Positions 7,757 through 17,500 of a stretch of DNA of 64,000 nt are shown here, one piece after another. The translations under genes and the position numbers were made by a program. The DNA comes from Leptofilum sp041748655 (GTDB taxonomy: Bacteria > Chloroflexota > Anaerolineae > Promineifilales > Promineifilaceae). Within the stretch, counting starts at the first letter, position 1, and the number at the start of each line of letters is the position of its first letter. The notes under the pieces were generated by a model. It worked only from the letters and a program-made list of their open reading frames with translations. It had not been told where the DNA came from and searched no databases. Location of the stretch: NCBI GenBank assembly GCA_041748655.1, contig JBGTCV010000007.1:47874-111873 (forward strand), in the 5' to 3' direction.

Positions 7757-8932
7757 ATGGACACGCTAGATAAAAACGCCATAGCTGAGGTATTAGGCGA
7801 CTACGAGTCACCCTGCCTCTCACTCTACCAGACGACCCACCGGCGTCATCCGGAAAATCAGCAAGACCCAATTCGCTTTGGCAACCTGGTGAAAAAATTG
7901 GAACAATCGCTGCTGCAAAAATACCCTGCAGATGAAATTCAGCCGCTGCTGGAACCGTTTCTAGCCCTGGCCGATGACCGCGATTTCTGGAACCATGCCC
8001 TTGACGGCCTGGCCGCGCTGGGGACGAAGGGTATGTTCCGCGTTTACAAGCTGCAACGGCCTGTGGCAGAGTTAGCCATCGTGGCCGACACCTTTCACAC
8101 CAAACCCCTGCTGCACACGCTCCAGTCGGCCGATCGCTACCAAATCCTTGGCCTGAGCCGGCACGAGATCAAACTGTTCGAGGGCAACCGCAACGCCGTA
8201 GACGAGATCGAACTGGCCCCAGGCGTACCGCGCACGATTACCGAGGCGTTGGGCGAAGAACTGTCCGACCCGCACCTCACCGTTGCCTCCTATGGCGGCG
8301 TCACTGGAACGCAACACAGCGGCGCGGGGGGAATGCAGCCAGGTATGCACCACGGCCACGGCGGCAAAGCAGCCGAGGTAGATAGCGACGCCGATCGTTT
8401 CTTCCGCGCCGTTGACCGGGCGATTCTGGAACGTCACTCGCAGCCATCGGCCCTACCGCTGATCCTGGCCGCCTTGCCGGAGCACCATCACCTGTTCCAC
8501 CAGGTCAGCCGCAACCCATTCTTGCTGGAAGGGGGCGTTGACAGCTATCCGGATGCCTTGCCCCTTGACGACCTCCGCCAGCGTGCCTGGCAGGTCGTCG
8601 AGCCCCATTATCAGACCCGACTAACCGCCCTGGCCGAGCAGTTCGGCCACGCCATGTCCCGCAATCTCGGTCATGACCAATTGGCGCAGGTGGCGAAAAC
8701 GGCCGTGGCTGGGCGGGTAGCCACCCTGCTCCTCGAGGCCGGCCGTGAAATACCCGGCCGGATTGATGCGGCTACCGGCGATCTCGTCCCGGCCGACCTG
8801 GACCACCCGGAAATTGATGACGCGCTAGACGACCTGGCAGCCTTGACCCTAAAAATGGGCGGCGAAGTCGTCATCATGCCCCCTGAGCAGATGCCGACGA
8901 AGACGGGCCTGGCCGCTATTTACCGTTATTGA
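7757..8932 (+). CDS. baeRF-family (release-factor-like) protein
   Basis: This 391-residue protein matches the bacterial archaeo-eukaryotic release factor (baeRF) family: LSLYQTTHRRHPENQQDPIRF at the N-terminus, FFRAVDRAILERHSQPSALPLILAALPEHHHLFHQVSRNP in the centre, and a C-terminal L30e-like region ending in GGEVVIMPPEQMPTKTGLAAIYRY. Family members are proposed to act on stalled or hibernating ribosomes. An internal His/Gly-rich insert (GAGGMQPGMHHGHGGKA) is a disordered loop where eRF1 carries its catalytic loop. CCAGGAGAAATTA precedes the start. The neighbour downstream is an HPF-like ribosome-hibernation protein, which fits that role. Confidence 0.85.
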   Translation: MDTLDKNAIAEVLGDYESPCLSLYQTTHRRHPENQQDPIRFGNLVKKLEQSLLQKYPADEIQPLLEPFLALADDRDFWNHALDGLAALGTKGMFRVYKLQRPVAELAIVADTFHTKPLLHTLQSADRYQILGLSRHEIKLFEGNRNAVDEIELAPGVPRTITEALGEELSDPHLTVASYGGVTGTQHSGAGGMQPGMHHGHGGKAAEVDSDADRFFRAVDRAILERHSQPSALPLILAALPEHHHLFHQVSRNPFLLEGGVDSYPDALPLDDLRQRAWQVVEPHYQTRLTALAEQFGHAMSRNLGHDQLAQVAKTAVAGRVATLLLEAGREIPGRIDAATGDLVPADLDHPEIDDALDDLAALTLKMGGEVVIMPPEQMPTKTGLAAIYRY

Positions 8933-8963
8933 TTCGAGTAGCGCCTAAAAGGGCAACAGAAAT

Positions 8964-9311
8964 ATGAAAATTCAAGTCAACACCGACAGAAATATTGAAG
9001 CCGATGACGATCTGGCCAGCCAGGTCAGAGCCGTGGTGGGGGGAACCTTAGAGCGTTTCAGCGAGCGACTCACACGGGTTGAAGTCTACCTGAGCGACGA
9101 GAACAGCGACAGCAAATTTGGTACCCATGATATGCGCTGCGTGCTGGAGGCCCGTCTTGCCGGCCGTTCCCCGACCGCAGTGACCCATGATGCGGCAACC
9201 TGGGAGCAGGCGGTTGAGGGCGCGGCCGAGCAGATGATGCGTTCCCTGGAAAGCACGCTTGGGCGACTGGACGACCACCGGCAAGGCGCAGAGGCGAAAA
9301 AAAATATGTAG
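8964..9311 (+). CDS. HPF/RaiA-family ribosome-associated protein
   Basis: The 115-residue protein has the short HPF/RaiA beta-alpha fold: MKIQVNTDRNIEADDDLASQV, then LTRVEVYLSDENSDSKFGTHDMRCVLEARLAG, then a helix with AAEQMMRSLESTLGRLDD. This is the 30S-binding fold of ribosome hibernation factors, although this copy is of the divergent type with 'DMRCVLEAR' in place of the basic strand. It is 31 nt downstream of the baeRF gene and probably co-transcribed. Exact partner site on the ribosome is inferred from family only. Confidence 0.8.
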   Translation: MKIQVNTDRNIEADDDLASQVRAVVGGTLERFSERLTRVEVYLSDENSDSKFGTHDMRCVLEARLAGRSPTAVTHDAATWEQAVEGAAEQMMRSLESTLGRLDDHRQGAEAKKNM

Positions 9312-9332
9312 GCGGCGAAGGAGATAAATCTT

Positions 9333-10013
9333 ATGTTCCCAATTGGTGATGATAATAGCGACAGAAAAAGTTTGCCGGTGGTCACCTATGCCCTGATCGC
9401 TCTAAATGTTCTCTTTTTCTTTGTAGAGCTAAGCGGCGGTGACGCTTTTATCGAAAAATGGGCTTTCGTTCCCGCTCGCTTCGTGGCTAATCCCATCGCT
9501 GATTCTCTGACACTCTTCACGGCTATGTTCATGCACGCCGGGTGGCTTCATCTGGGTGGCAACATGCTCTACTTATGGATCTTCGGCGACAATGTAGAAG
9601 ACCGTTTCGGGCATGTCAAGTTCATCATTTTCTACTTAGTTTGTGGCCTGGTCGCCACTTTCGCCCAATTAGCCTTTAGCCTCGAATCAACCATACCCAA
9701 TTTAGGCGCATCGGGGGCGGTTGCCGGGGTACTCGGCGCTTACATTTTGCTGTTTCCCCAGGGAAAGATCAAAGTATTGCAGGGGCAACGCATCGTTCAG
9801 GTACCCGCACTGATCGTCATTGGCCTTTGGATCGTTCTCCAGTTTTTTAGCGGCGTTGGTTCCATTGCCAACACAGCCGACACAGGTGGCGTGGCTTACA
9901 TGGCGCACATCGGCGGATTTCTGGCGGGGTTTGCGTTGACTTTTTTGTTTCGTGGGCGTGACGGGGCACAGACTCCGAGGCTGAGTTCTCCCAATTCAGG
10001 CCAGTTAAAATGA
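9333..10013 (+). CDS. Rhomboid-family intramembrane serine protease
   Basis: This 226-residue protein has six predicted membrane helices. The rhomboid signatures are present: the HLGGNMLYLWIFGD motif in helix 2, the catalytic Ser in GASGAVAG and the catalytic His in AHIGGFLAG. It cleaves transmembrane substrates within the bilayer; the substrate is unknown. GGCGAAGGAGATAAATCTT gives a good ribosome-binding site 21 nt after the HPF-like gene. The C-terminal tail is short and polar. Confidence 0.94.
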   Translation: MFPIGDDNSDRKSLPVVTYALIALNVLFFFVELSGGDAFIEKWAFVPARFVANPIADSLTLFTAMFMHAGWLHLGGNMLYLWIFGDNVEDRFGHVKFIIFYLVCGLVATFAQLAFSLESTIPNLGASGAVAGVLGAYILLFPQGKIKVLQGQRIVQVPALIVIGLWIVLQFFSGVGSIANTADTGGVAYMAHIGGFLAGFALTFLFRGRDGAQTPRLSSPNSGQLK

Positions 10014-10108
10014 CCCACAAACAGGTCTTATCCATCTCTATTTGGTAAAAAGTCGTTCGCAACGGTCAAACTTGATGTTCAATGGAAAACCCTGACGCCT
10101 TATGCCCA

Positions 10109-10140
10109 TTTATTTGCAGGAACCTGTTGCAATAAATGGT
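10109..10140 (+). terminator. Hairpin after rhomboid gene
   Basis: CATTTATTTGCA pairs with TGCAATAAATG around a GGAACCTGT loop. It lies about 95 nt beyond the rhomboid stop. The rest of 10014-10276 shows no coding or repeat signal that I recognise. Confidence 0.5.
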
Positions 10141-10276
10141 AATCATTCACTCCCGCCCTTGAGCCTGTCGTGGGGACTGGATCATCCTGTGGCTTCTGCG
10201 CCATGTAAAGCCTGGAACGCTGGTGGAAGACCATCCATCCAGGGCAGGCTGTTATGTTAATAAAGGAAAAAAATCA

Positions 10277-10402
10277 ATGAGTAAGGATCAGAACAACAAA
10301 AAGAAAGACAAGAAAAAACCGGCAAAAACAACAAAAGAAAAGAAGCAAGCGAAAAAAGATAAGAAGGAGAAAAAGGAAAACCCTGGAATTCTCGACACAT
10401 AG
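10277..10402 (+). CDS. Short Lys-rich protein
   Basis: The reading frame of 41 residues (MSKDQNNKKKDKKKPAKTTK, ending in ENPGILDT) follows AAAGGAAAAAAATCA. About half of the residues are Lys. I know of no function; short Lys-rich basic proteins of this kind may bind nucleic acid or be disordered stress proteins. The ribosome-binding site, ATG and clean stop favour a real gene, but composition alone could also mimic one. Confidence 0.5.
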   Translation: MSKDQNNKKKDKKKPAKTTKEKKQAKKDKKEKKENPGILDT

Positions 10403-10519
10403 ACTAAATTACAACAAGCTGTTGCGCATCGTCCAAAGTGCGTTGCAAATTGTAAAACGATTTGGCAAATCGCCCAGAGAACGATTTGCCAGATCGCTCT
10501 GCATTTTTGAAGGAGCGTT

Positions 10520-11500
10520 ATGCTGGACCAAATTCTTGTACCGCTAGAGGGGTCTGCCCTGGCGGAATGTGTGCTGCCTCACGCCAAAGCCATCGCCCAG
10601 TCTACAGGCGCGCATCTCCTGTTTCTCCATGTTGTGGAGCAGGAGGATAGCGGCCCCTCGCGCCAGGTAGACCCCTTAAACTGGTATCTACGCAAGGTGG
10701 AAGCACAATCTTATATAGACCAGATGAGCCGGCAATGGCAGCAAAGCAACCTGGTTATTACCAACGTGCTGTTGGAAGGCCCGGCGGCCGAACGAGTCGT
10801 GGAATATGCCCACGACAATGACGTGGCTCTGATTGTCCTCAGCAACCAGAGCCAGAGCGGGGTGGCGCAAAAAGTTATCTGGCAAGTTGGCACATCCATC
10901 ATGCTGGTACGGGCAGAGTGGCCGGCAGAGAATCCGTCGGACAACCAGCCCGATGAAATGCATTACGGCCGTATCCTCCTCCCCCTCGATGGTTCACTAC
11001 GCGCCGAAAGCGTTCTACCCATTGCCACCCGCCTGGCCCAATATCACCAGGCTGAACTACTGCTGGTCCATGTCGTCGCCCGGCCGGAAATGGTTCACCG
11101 CCACTCTCCCTCCCCCGAAGACAGCACCCTGATGGAACAGATTACCCAGCACAACCTGACCGCCGCTGCCCACTACCTGGAACAACTCCAACGACGCCTG
11201 CCGCCAGAAACCCAAACCCGTTTACTGGTGAGCGACAATGTCATCGCTTCTTTGCATGACCTGGTGGAACAGGAAAAAGTGGACCTGGTCATCCTGAGCG
11301 CCCATGGGCATTCCGGTGGCAGCCAACGGCCGTATGGCAACATAGCCACCAACTTCATCACCTACGGCCTCGTCCCGCTGCTCATTATGCAGGATATGTC
11401 ACTCCCTAAAACCGGGCCACTGACGGCCGGAAGTGCCTCCCGGTCATCGGGCCAGACTACGGGAGGGCAAACTTTTGCCAACGCCAACTACGCTCATTGA
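10520..11500 (+). CDS. Tandem universal stress protein (two UspA domains)
   Basis: This 326-residue protein has two UspA folds. The first spans about residues 1-140 (ILVPLEGSALAECVLPHAKAIA at the start). The second spans about 150-295 (RILLPLDGSLRAESVLPIATRLA; VDLVILSAHGHSGG; then LVPLLIMQ). The GHSGG segment keeps the ATP-binding G-x2-G-x9-G(S/T) layout. AAGGAGCG precedes the start. The 3' end overlaps the giant glucan-synthase frame by up to 68 nt. Members of this family bind nucleotides and support survival in stress. Confidence 0.92.
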   Translation: MLDQILVPLEGSALAECVLPHAKAIAQSTGAHLLFLHVVEQEDSGPSRQVDPLNWYLRKVEAQSYIDQMSRQWQQSNLVITNVLLEGPAAERVVEYAHDNDVALIVLSNQSQSGVAQKVIWQVGTSIMLVRAEWPAENPSDNQPDEMHYGRILLPLDGSLRAESVLPIATRLAQYHQAELLLVHVVARPEMVHRHSPSPEDSTLMEQITQHNLTAAAHYLEQLQRRLPPETQTRLLVSDNVIASLHDLVEQEKVDLVILSAHGHSGGSQRPYGNIATNFITYGLVPLLIMQDMSLPKTGPLTAGSASRSSGQTTGGQTFANANYAH

Positions 11501-14500
11501 GGCCTTCCCCCCTTCACCAACCCAACCTGCGCCGACAGAGGTTTTCAGCCGACTGGAACAGACCGCCCGCCGCCTGGCCGCCGGGCATCAAGCCATCCTC
11601 TATGCGCCGCGGGCGCGGCACCTGCTGCAACGGCTGCCCCAACAGGCCAAACTGCTGCAAATAGGGTACCAGACGTTCCGCACCAGCACCGCCGAAGCGC
11701 TGGCCTTTTCCTATGCCGCCGAATGGCTGCTGGATAATTTCTACGTCGTCCAACAAACCCTGCTGCAAATCGAAGAAGACCTCTCGCCCGACTTTTACCG
11801 AAATTTGCCCCGGCTCAATTCTGGCGCTCCCCTACAAGATTATCCCCGTATTTACGACCTGGCTCGCCAGCTCTTGATTACCGAAACGTGCCAGCTCGAC
11901 CTGGAGCGCATCCACAAATTTGTCTGGGCTTATCAGGCCGTAACGCCACTGACGATGGGGGAATTATGGGCCTTGCCGATTATGCTGCGCCTGGTGCTGC
12001 TGGAGAGCATGGCTCAGGCTATCGGCCGTTTAGCCAGCCTTGTACCTGAAACAGACACGCTGCCCCTGGCCTTGCAGTGCAACCACACGGTCAACGATAC
12101 CGACGTAGTGGCCAACTGCATTCCCAGCCTGCGCCTGCTGGCCGGTGAAGATTGGCTCATCTTTTTTGAGCAGATCAGCCAGGTGGAACAGATTTTGCGG
12201 AAAGACCCGGCTGGCGTCTATGCCCAAATGGATTTCGAGACCCGCGACCGGTATCGTAAAGTGGTCGAACGCGTGGCGCGGGCCACAAATCAGGCAGAAA
12301 TCGTGGTGGCGCAAACGGCCGTTTCTCTATCTCACCGCGCACAAAACAATCACGAGAACGCCGACTCCCCCACTCACCACGTTGGCTACTACCTGCTGGC
12401 CGACGGGCTAAGCCAATTGGAACACAAAACAGGCCATCAGCCACAAGGTCTCATCCGCTGGCGGCGGGCGTTGGCTCCTTACGCCACGCCCCTTTACCTG
12501 GGCAGCGTCAGCCTGCTGACCCTCATCATCGCCCTGCCCTTTATTGCCTATGCCTTCAGGAATGGGACAGGCTGGCTGGTGGCAGCGGCCGTTTTTTTCA
12601 CGCTCATCCCGGCCATCTCCACCGCCGTCACCCTGGTCAACTGGCTCGTCACCCACCTCATCTCCCCCAGCGTCTTGCCCAAACTAGACTTTCTGCAAAA
12701 TGGCGTACCGGCCGAATGCCGCACGGTGGTGGTCATCCCCACGCTGCTCACCCACCCCGCCGAAGTGGACTCTTTGCTCAAACAGTTGGAGATGCACTAC
12801 CTGCGCAACCCCGACCCCCATCTTTCCTTTGCCCTGCTGACCGATTTTGCCGACGCCGATACCGCCACGGCCAAAACGGCCTTTGGGCCGGAAACCAGCC
12901 GCGCCGCCGCCGACACCCTCCTCCTCGGCCAAACTCAAAACGGCATTGAAGCCTTGAATCAACGGTACGCCGGCCAGCCTTTTTACTTCTTCCACCGCCA
13001 CCGCCAATGGAACCCCCGCGAAAACACCTGGATGGGCTGGGAACGGAAGCGGGGTAAATTGCATGAATTCAACCAGCTGCTGCGCGGTCACAGCCAGACC
13101 TCCTACACCATTCAGATCGGCAACTTAGATATCCTGCCCCAGATTCAATACATCATCACCCTGGACGCCGATACCATCCTGCCCCGCGAAGGCGCCAACC
13201 GGCTGATCGGCACGCTGGCTCACCCCCTGAACCGCGCCCAATTCGATCCGCGCAGCGGCAAAGTGGCTGCCGGTTACACCATCCTCCAACCGCGCACCGA
13301 AATCCAGTCCACCAGCGCCAACCGCTCCTTTTTTACCCGCATTTTTGCCGGGGACAGCGGCCTGGACCTGTACACCCTGGCCGTTTCCGACGTGTACCAG
13401 GATTTATTTGGCGAAGGCAGCTACGTCGGCAAAGGCATTTACCACATAGACGCCTTTGAGCGCAGTCTGGCCGGCCGAATCCCGGAAAACACCCTGCTCA
13501 GCCATGACTTATTTGAAGGGATTTATGGTCGGGCCGGTCTGGTGACAGATATTGTGCTCTATGAACAATATCCCGCCCATTATTTCACCAGCGTGCGCCG
13601 CGCCCAACGGTGGGTGCGCGGCGATTGGCAGCTTTTGCCCTGGCTGATGCCCTGGACGCCCAAGGTTTCATCCCCCAGCCGGCCGGGAAAACGGTTCGTC
13701 CGCAACGATTTGTCTATTATGGGGCGCTGGAAGATCGCCGACAATTTACGCCGCAGTCTGCTGTCGCCAATGCTGATTCTGCTCTTTGTCGCCGGTTGGC
13801 TTTGGCTGCCCGGCTCGCCCCTGGTCTGGACGCTGCTGGGCGTGCTGACCCCGGCCGCCCCACTCCTGACCACGATTGTCGCCGCTGTTTTACAAGCATT
13901 TGGCGGGGCGTCCTGGGCAGAAGTGATACGGCCGTTGCACGACTCCACCATTCGCTGGCTGCTCTTTTTAACCTTTTTACCCTACGAAACCCTGCTGACC
14001 GTCATCGCGATTGGCGCTACCCTCTGGCGATTGCTCGTCTCCCGGCGCAATTTGCTGCAATGGACCACCGCCGCCTCCACCGAGCGCCGGTTTGGCAAGG
14101 AAGCAGAGCAAACGGCCGTTTCTCGCCAATTGTTCCTTTCTATCCTGTTGGCCTTCACCTTAGCCGGGCTGGTTTACTGGGTCAATCCAACGGCGCTGCC
14201 CACCGCATTGCCGCTGCTGTTCGTCTGGGCCATCGGCCCGCAAATTGCCCAATGGATCAGCCAGCCAAACGGCCGTTCCATCCCACCCCTCCTGCCCGAC
14301 CAACGCCAGGAACTGCACACCCTGGCCCGCCGCACCTGGCTCTTTTTTGAAGAATTTGTCGGCCCCGACGACAACTGGCTGCCGCCCGACCATTTCCAGG
14401 AGTCCCCTCGCGGCGTGATCGCCCACCGCACCTCCCCCACCAACATCGGGCTGTATCTCCTGTCCGTTTTGGGGGCCTACGACCTGGGCTATATCAGTCC

Positions 14501-17500
14501 GGTCACGCTCACCCTGCGCCTGCGTTCCACCTTCGACACCCTAAACAGATTAGACCGGTATCGCGGCCATTTCCTGAACTGGATAGACACCCGCAACCTG
14601 GCTCCGCTGCCGCCCAGCTATGTCTCTACCGTAGACAGCGGCAATCTGGCCGGCTGTTTGCTGGCCCTCAAGCAAGGCTGCCTGACCTTGCCGCAGCAGC
14701 CCGCCTGGCGCTGGCAGCGGTGGCAGGGCTTGTTGGATACGCTGGCTGTGTTAAGTGAAGCGTTAGATGGCGAGGGCGTCGCCACAGCCTGCCACCAACA
14801 CCTGGCCCAGATGCGTCAACAGGTCATAGCCGTGCAGCACCAGCCGGAACAGTGGGGCGGCTTATTACTGCACCTGCTCGCCCACGAACAACCTGCCCTC
14901 TCCAACCACCTCATGGCTCTGGTTGAGGCTGGCCACGCCATCGAGGCTCACAAAATCCACACCTGGCGCGTCTACGCCGACCGCATTAGCCACCATTTAC
15001 AAGGAATGCAGCGCGAGTTAAGTAACCTGCTCCCTTGGGTGCTGCCCTTCAGCCAACCGCCCTCTTTTTTCACCCAGTCCGCCGACCCGGCCATCCAGGC
15101 CGCCTGGCAAAACTTGCTGACCGCCTTACCCCTCACCCCCCGTCTCGACGAGATAGCCGACCTGTGTGCGGCCGGGCAAACCGCCCTGACCGAACTACAG
15201 GTTTTATTGCCAGCCGACACAGCCGCCGACGTCCGCGACTGGTGCAGCCAAATGGCCGCCGCCCTGCCCGCCACTCGCCTGCTGATTACCCCGCTTTTGA
15301 TGAGCTGCGCCGAGCTGGCCCGCCAGGCCAACAACACCGTCTCAGACATGGACTTCGGTTTTCTCTTTAATCGCCAACGCCAAATTTTCCACATCGGCTA
15401 CAACCTGGCGACCGGTCGCCTGGACCCCAATTACTACGATCTGTTAGCTTCCGAATCGCGCATTGCCAGCCTGATCGCCATTGCCCAAAGCCAGGTTCCG
15501 CAAAGCCATTGGCTGCATTTAGGCCGCCCTTTGACCCAGGTTAAAGAGGGGTTGGCCCTGCTTTCCTGGAGCGGAACCATGTTTGAATACCTGATGCCGC
15601 CCTTGCTGATGCGCAGTTATGAAGGCACCTTCCTCAACCAGAGTTACGGCCACATCGTCGCCCACCAGATAGCCTATGGCAAAGCCAACCAGGTACCCTG
15701 GGGCATTTCCGAATCCGGCTTTTATACCTTTGACGCCGGTCAGAACTACCAGTATCGGGCCTTTGGCGCGCCGGGCCTGGGTTTTAAGCGCGGGCTGGCT
15801 GATGATCTGGTCATCACGCCTTATGCTTCGATCCTGGCGCTGCCGTTTCAACCGCAGGCGGTTAGCCAGAACATGACCCATCTTACTGAGCTGGGCATGA
15901 TGGGGCGCTATGGCCTGTATGAAGCGCTCGATTTTTCCCCGGCGCGACTGGAATTTGGGCAGTCATCGGCCATTGTCCACTCCTACATGGCCCACCACCA
16001 GGGCATGATTTTGCTCGCGTTGGTGAACTACCTGCATGATAACGCGATGGTGGCCCGTTTCCACGCCGACCCGCACATCCAAAGTGTGGAACTGCTGCTG
16101 CAAGAACAGGTCCCGGTGCGGCTGCCCGACGAACGGCCGTCTCAACCAGAAGAAAGTCCAGGTCAGTTAAGGCAAACGGCCGTTTCCTACCCGCCCTGGT
16201 CCGTCCCCACCGACACGCCAATGCCATTGACCCATTATTTGTCTAACGGCCGTTTCCACACCCTCATCACCAACGCCGGTGGCGGCTACAGCAGCCGCGA
16301 AGACGCGGCCCTCACCCGCTGGCGGCCCGACACCACCCTGGATAACTGGGGCCAGTGGCTCTACGTGCAAGATTTGGACAACGGCGACCTCTGGTCGGCC
16401 GGTTTGCAGCCGACGGCCGCCCGCCCCGCGCACCAGAAACTGCTTTTCCACCCCCACATGGTCGAATTTCGCCGCCATGAACACCATATTGCCCTGCAAA
16501 TGACCATCACCATCGCTCCTGAAGATGACGTGGAAATTCGCCAAATCAACCTGACCAACGACAGCGAACGGCCGCGCCGCCTGCGCCTCACCAGCTACGC
16601 CGAAGTTGTCCTGGGGCCGGCCGCCGCCGACCAACGCCATCCCGCGTTTGCCAATTTATTCGTCGAAAGTGAATACCTGCCCGACCTCCATGCCCTGCTC
16701 TTCCGCCGCCGCCCCCGCTCGGCAGGCGATAAACCGCTCTTTTTGCTGCACATGCTGGTCGCCGATACGAACCCTGACGTAGGGGCTGGCCTTGTGCCTG
16801 CCCTTCCCCTCGTGCCTGCCCTGGGGCAACCAGAAGGGCAACCAAAAGGGTTGCCCCTACAGGGTCGCGGTTACGAAGGCGACCGGGCCAAATTCCTGGG
16901 GCGCGGCCGCACCGCTCGCAACCCCATCGCCCTCAGCGGCGGACTCAGCCAGAGTACCGGCGCGACCCTCGACCCCATCATGGCCCTCAGCCAGACCGTC
17001 ACCATCGCGCCGCACACCACCGCCCGGCTGGCCTTCATCACCCTAGCCACCCCTTCACGCCGTCAGGCATTAAAATGGGCCGCCCGCTACCAGCAGTGGC
17101 TGATGCTGGACCGGGCGTTTATCCGCGCCCGCAGCCTGGCCGAACAAGAACTGCGCCAACTCGACTTAACCGCGCCTCAGTTAGAGCAGATGCAGCGGGT
17201 CTTGTCGCTGCTGCTGTATCCCCACCCGGCCCGCCGCGCCGACGCCGCGACCCTGGCCGCCAACAGCCAGGGTCAGCCCGGCCTCTGGGCTTTTGGCATT
17301 TCCGGCGACCATCCCATTTTGCTGCTGCAGCTGCATCAGGAAGCGGATGGCGAACTGCTGCTCGACCTGCTGCGCGCCCACACCTATTGGCGGCGGCGCG
17401 ATTTGCAGATTGACCTGGTCATCCTCAACCAGCAGGAGTCGAACTATGGTCAGGAGATGCAGGGCTTCATCTACCACCTCATCCACCGCACCCACAGCGA

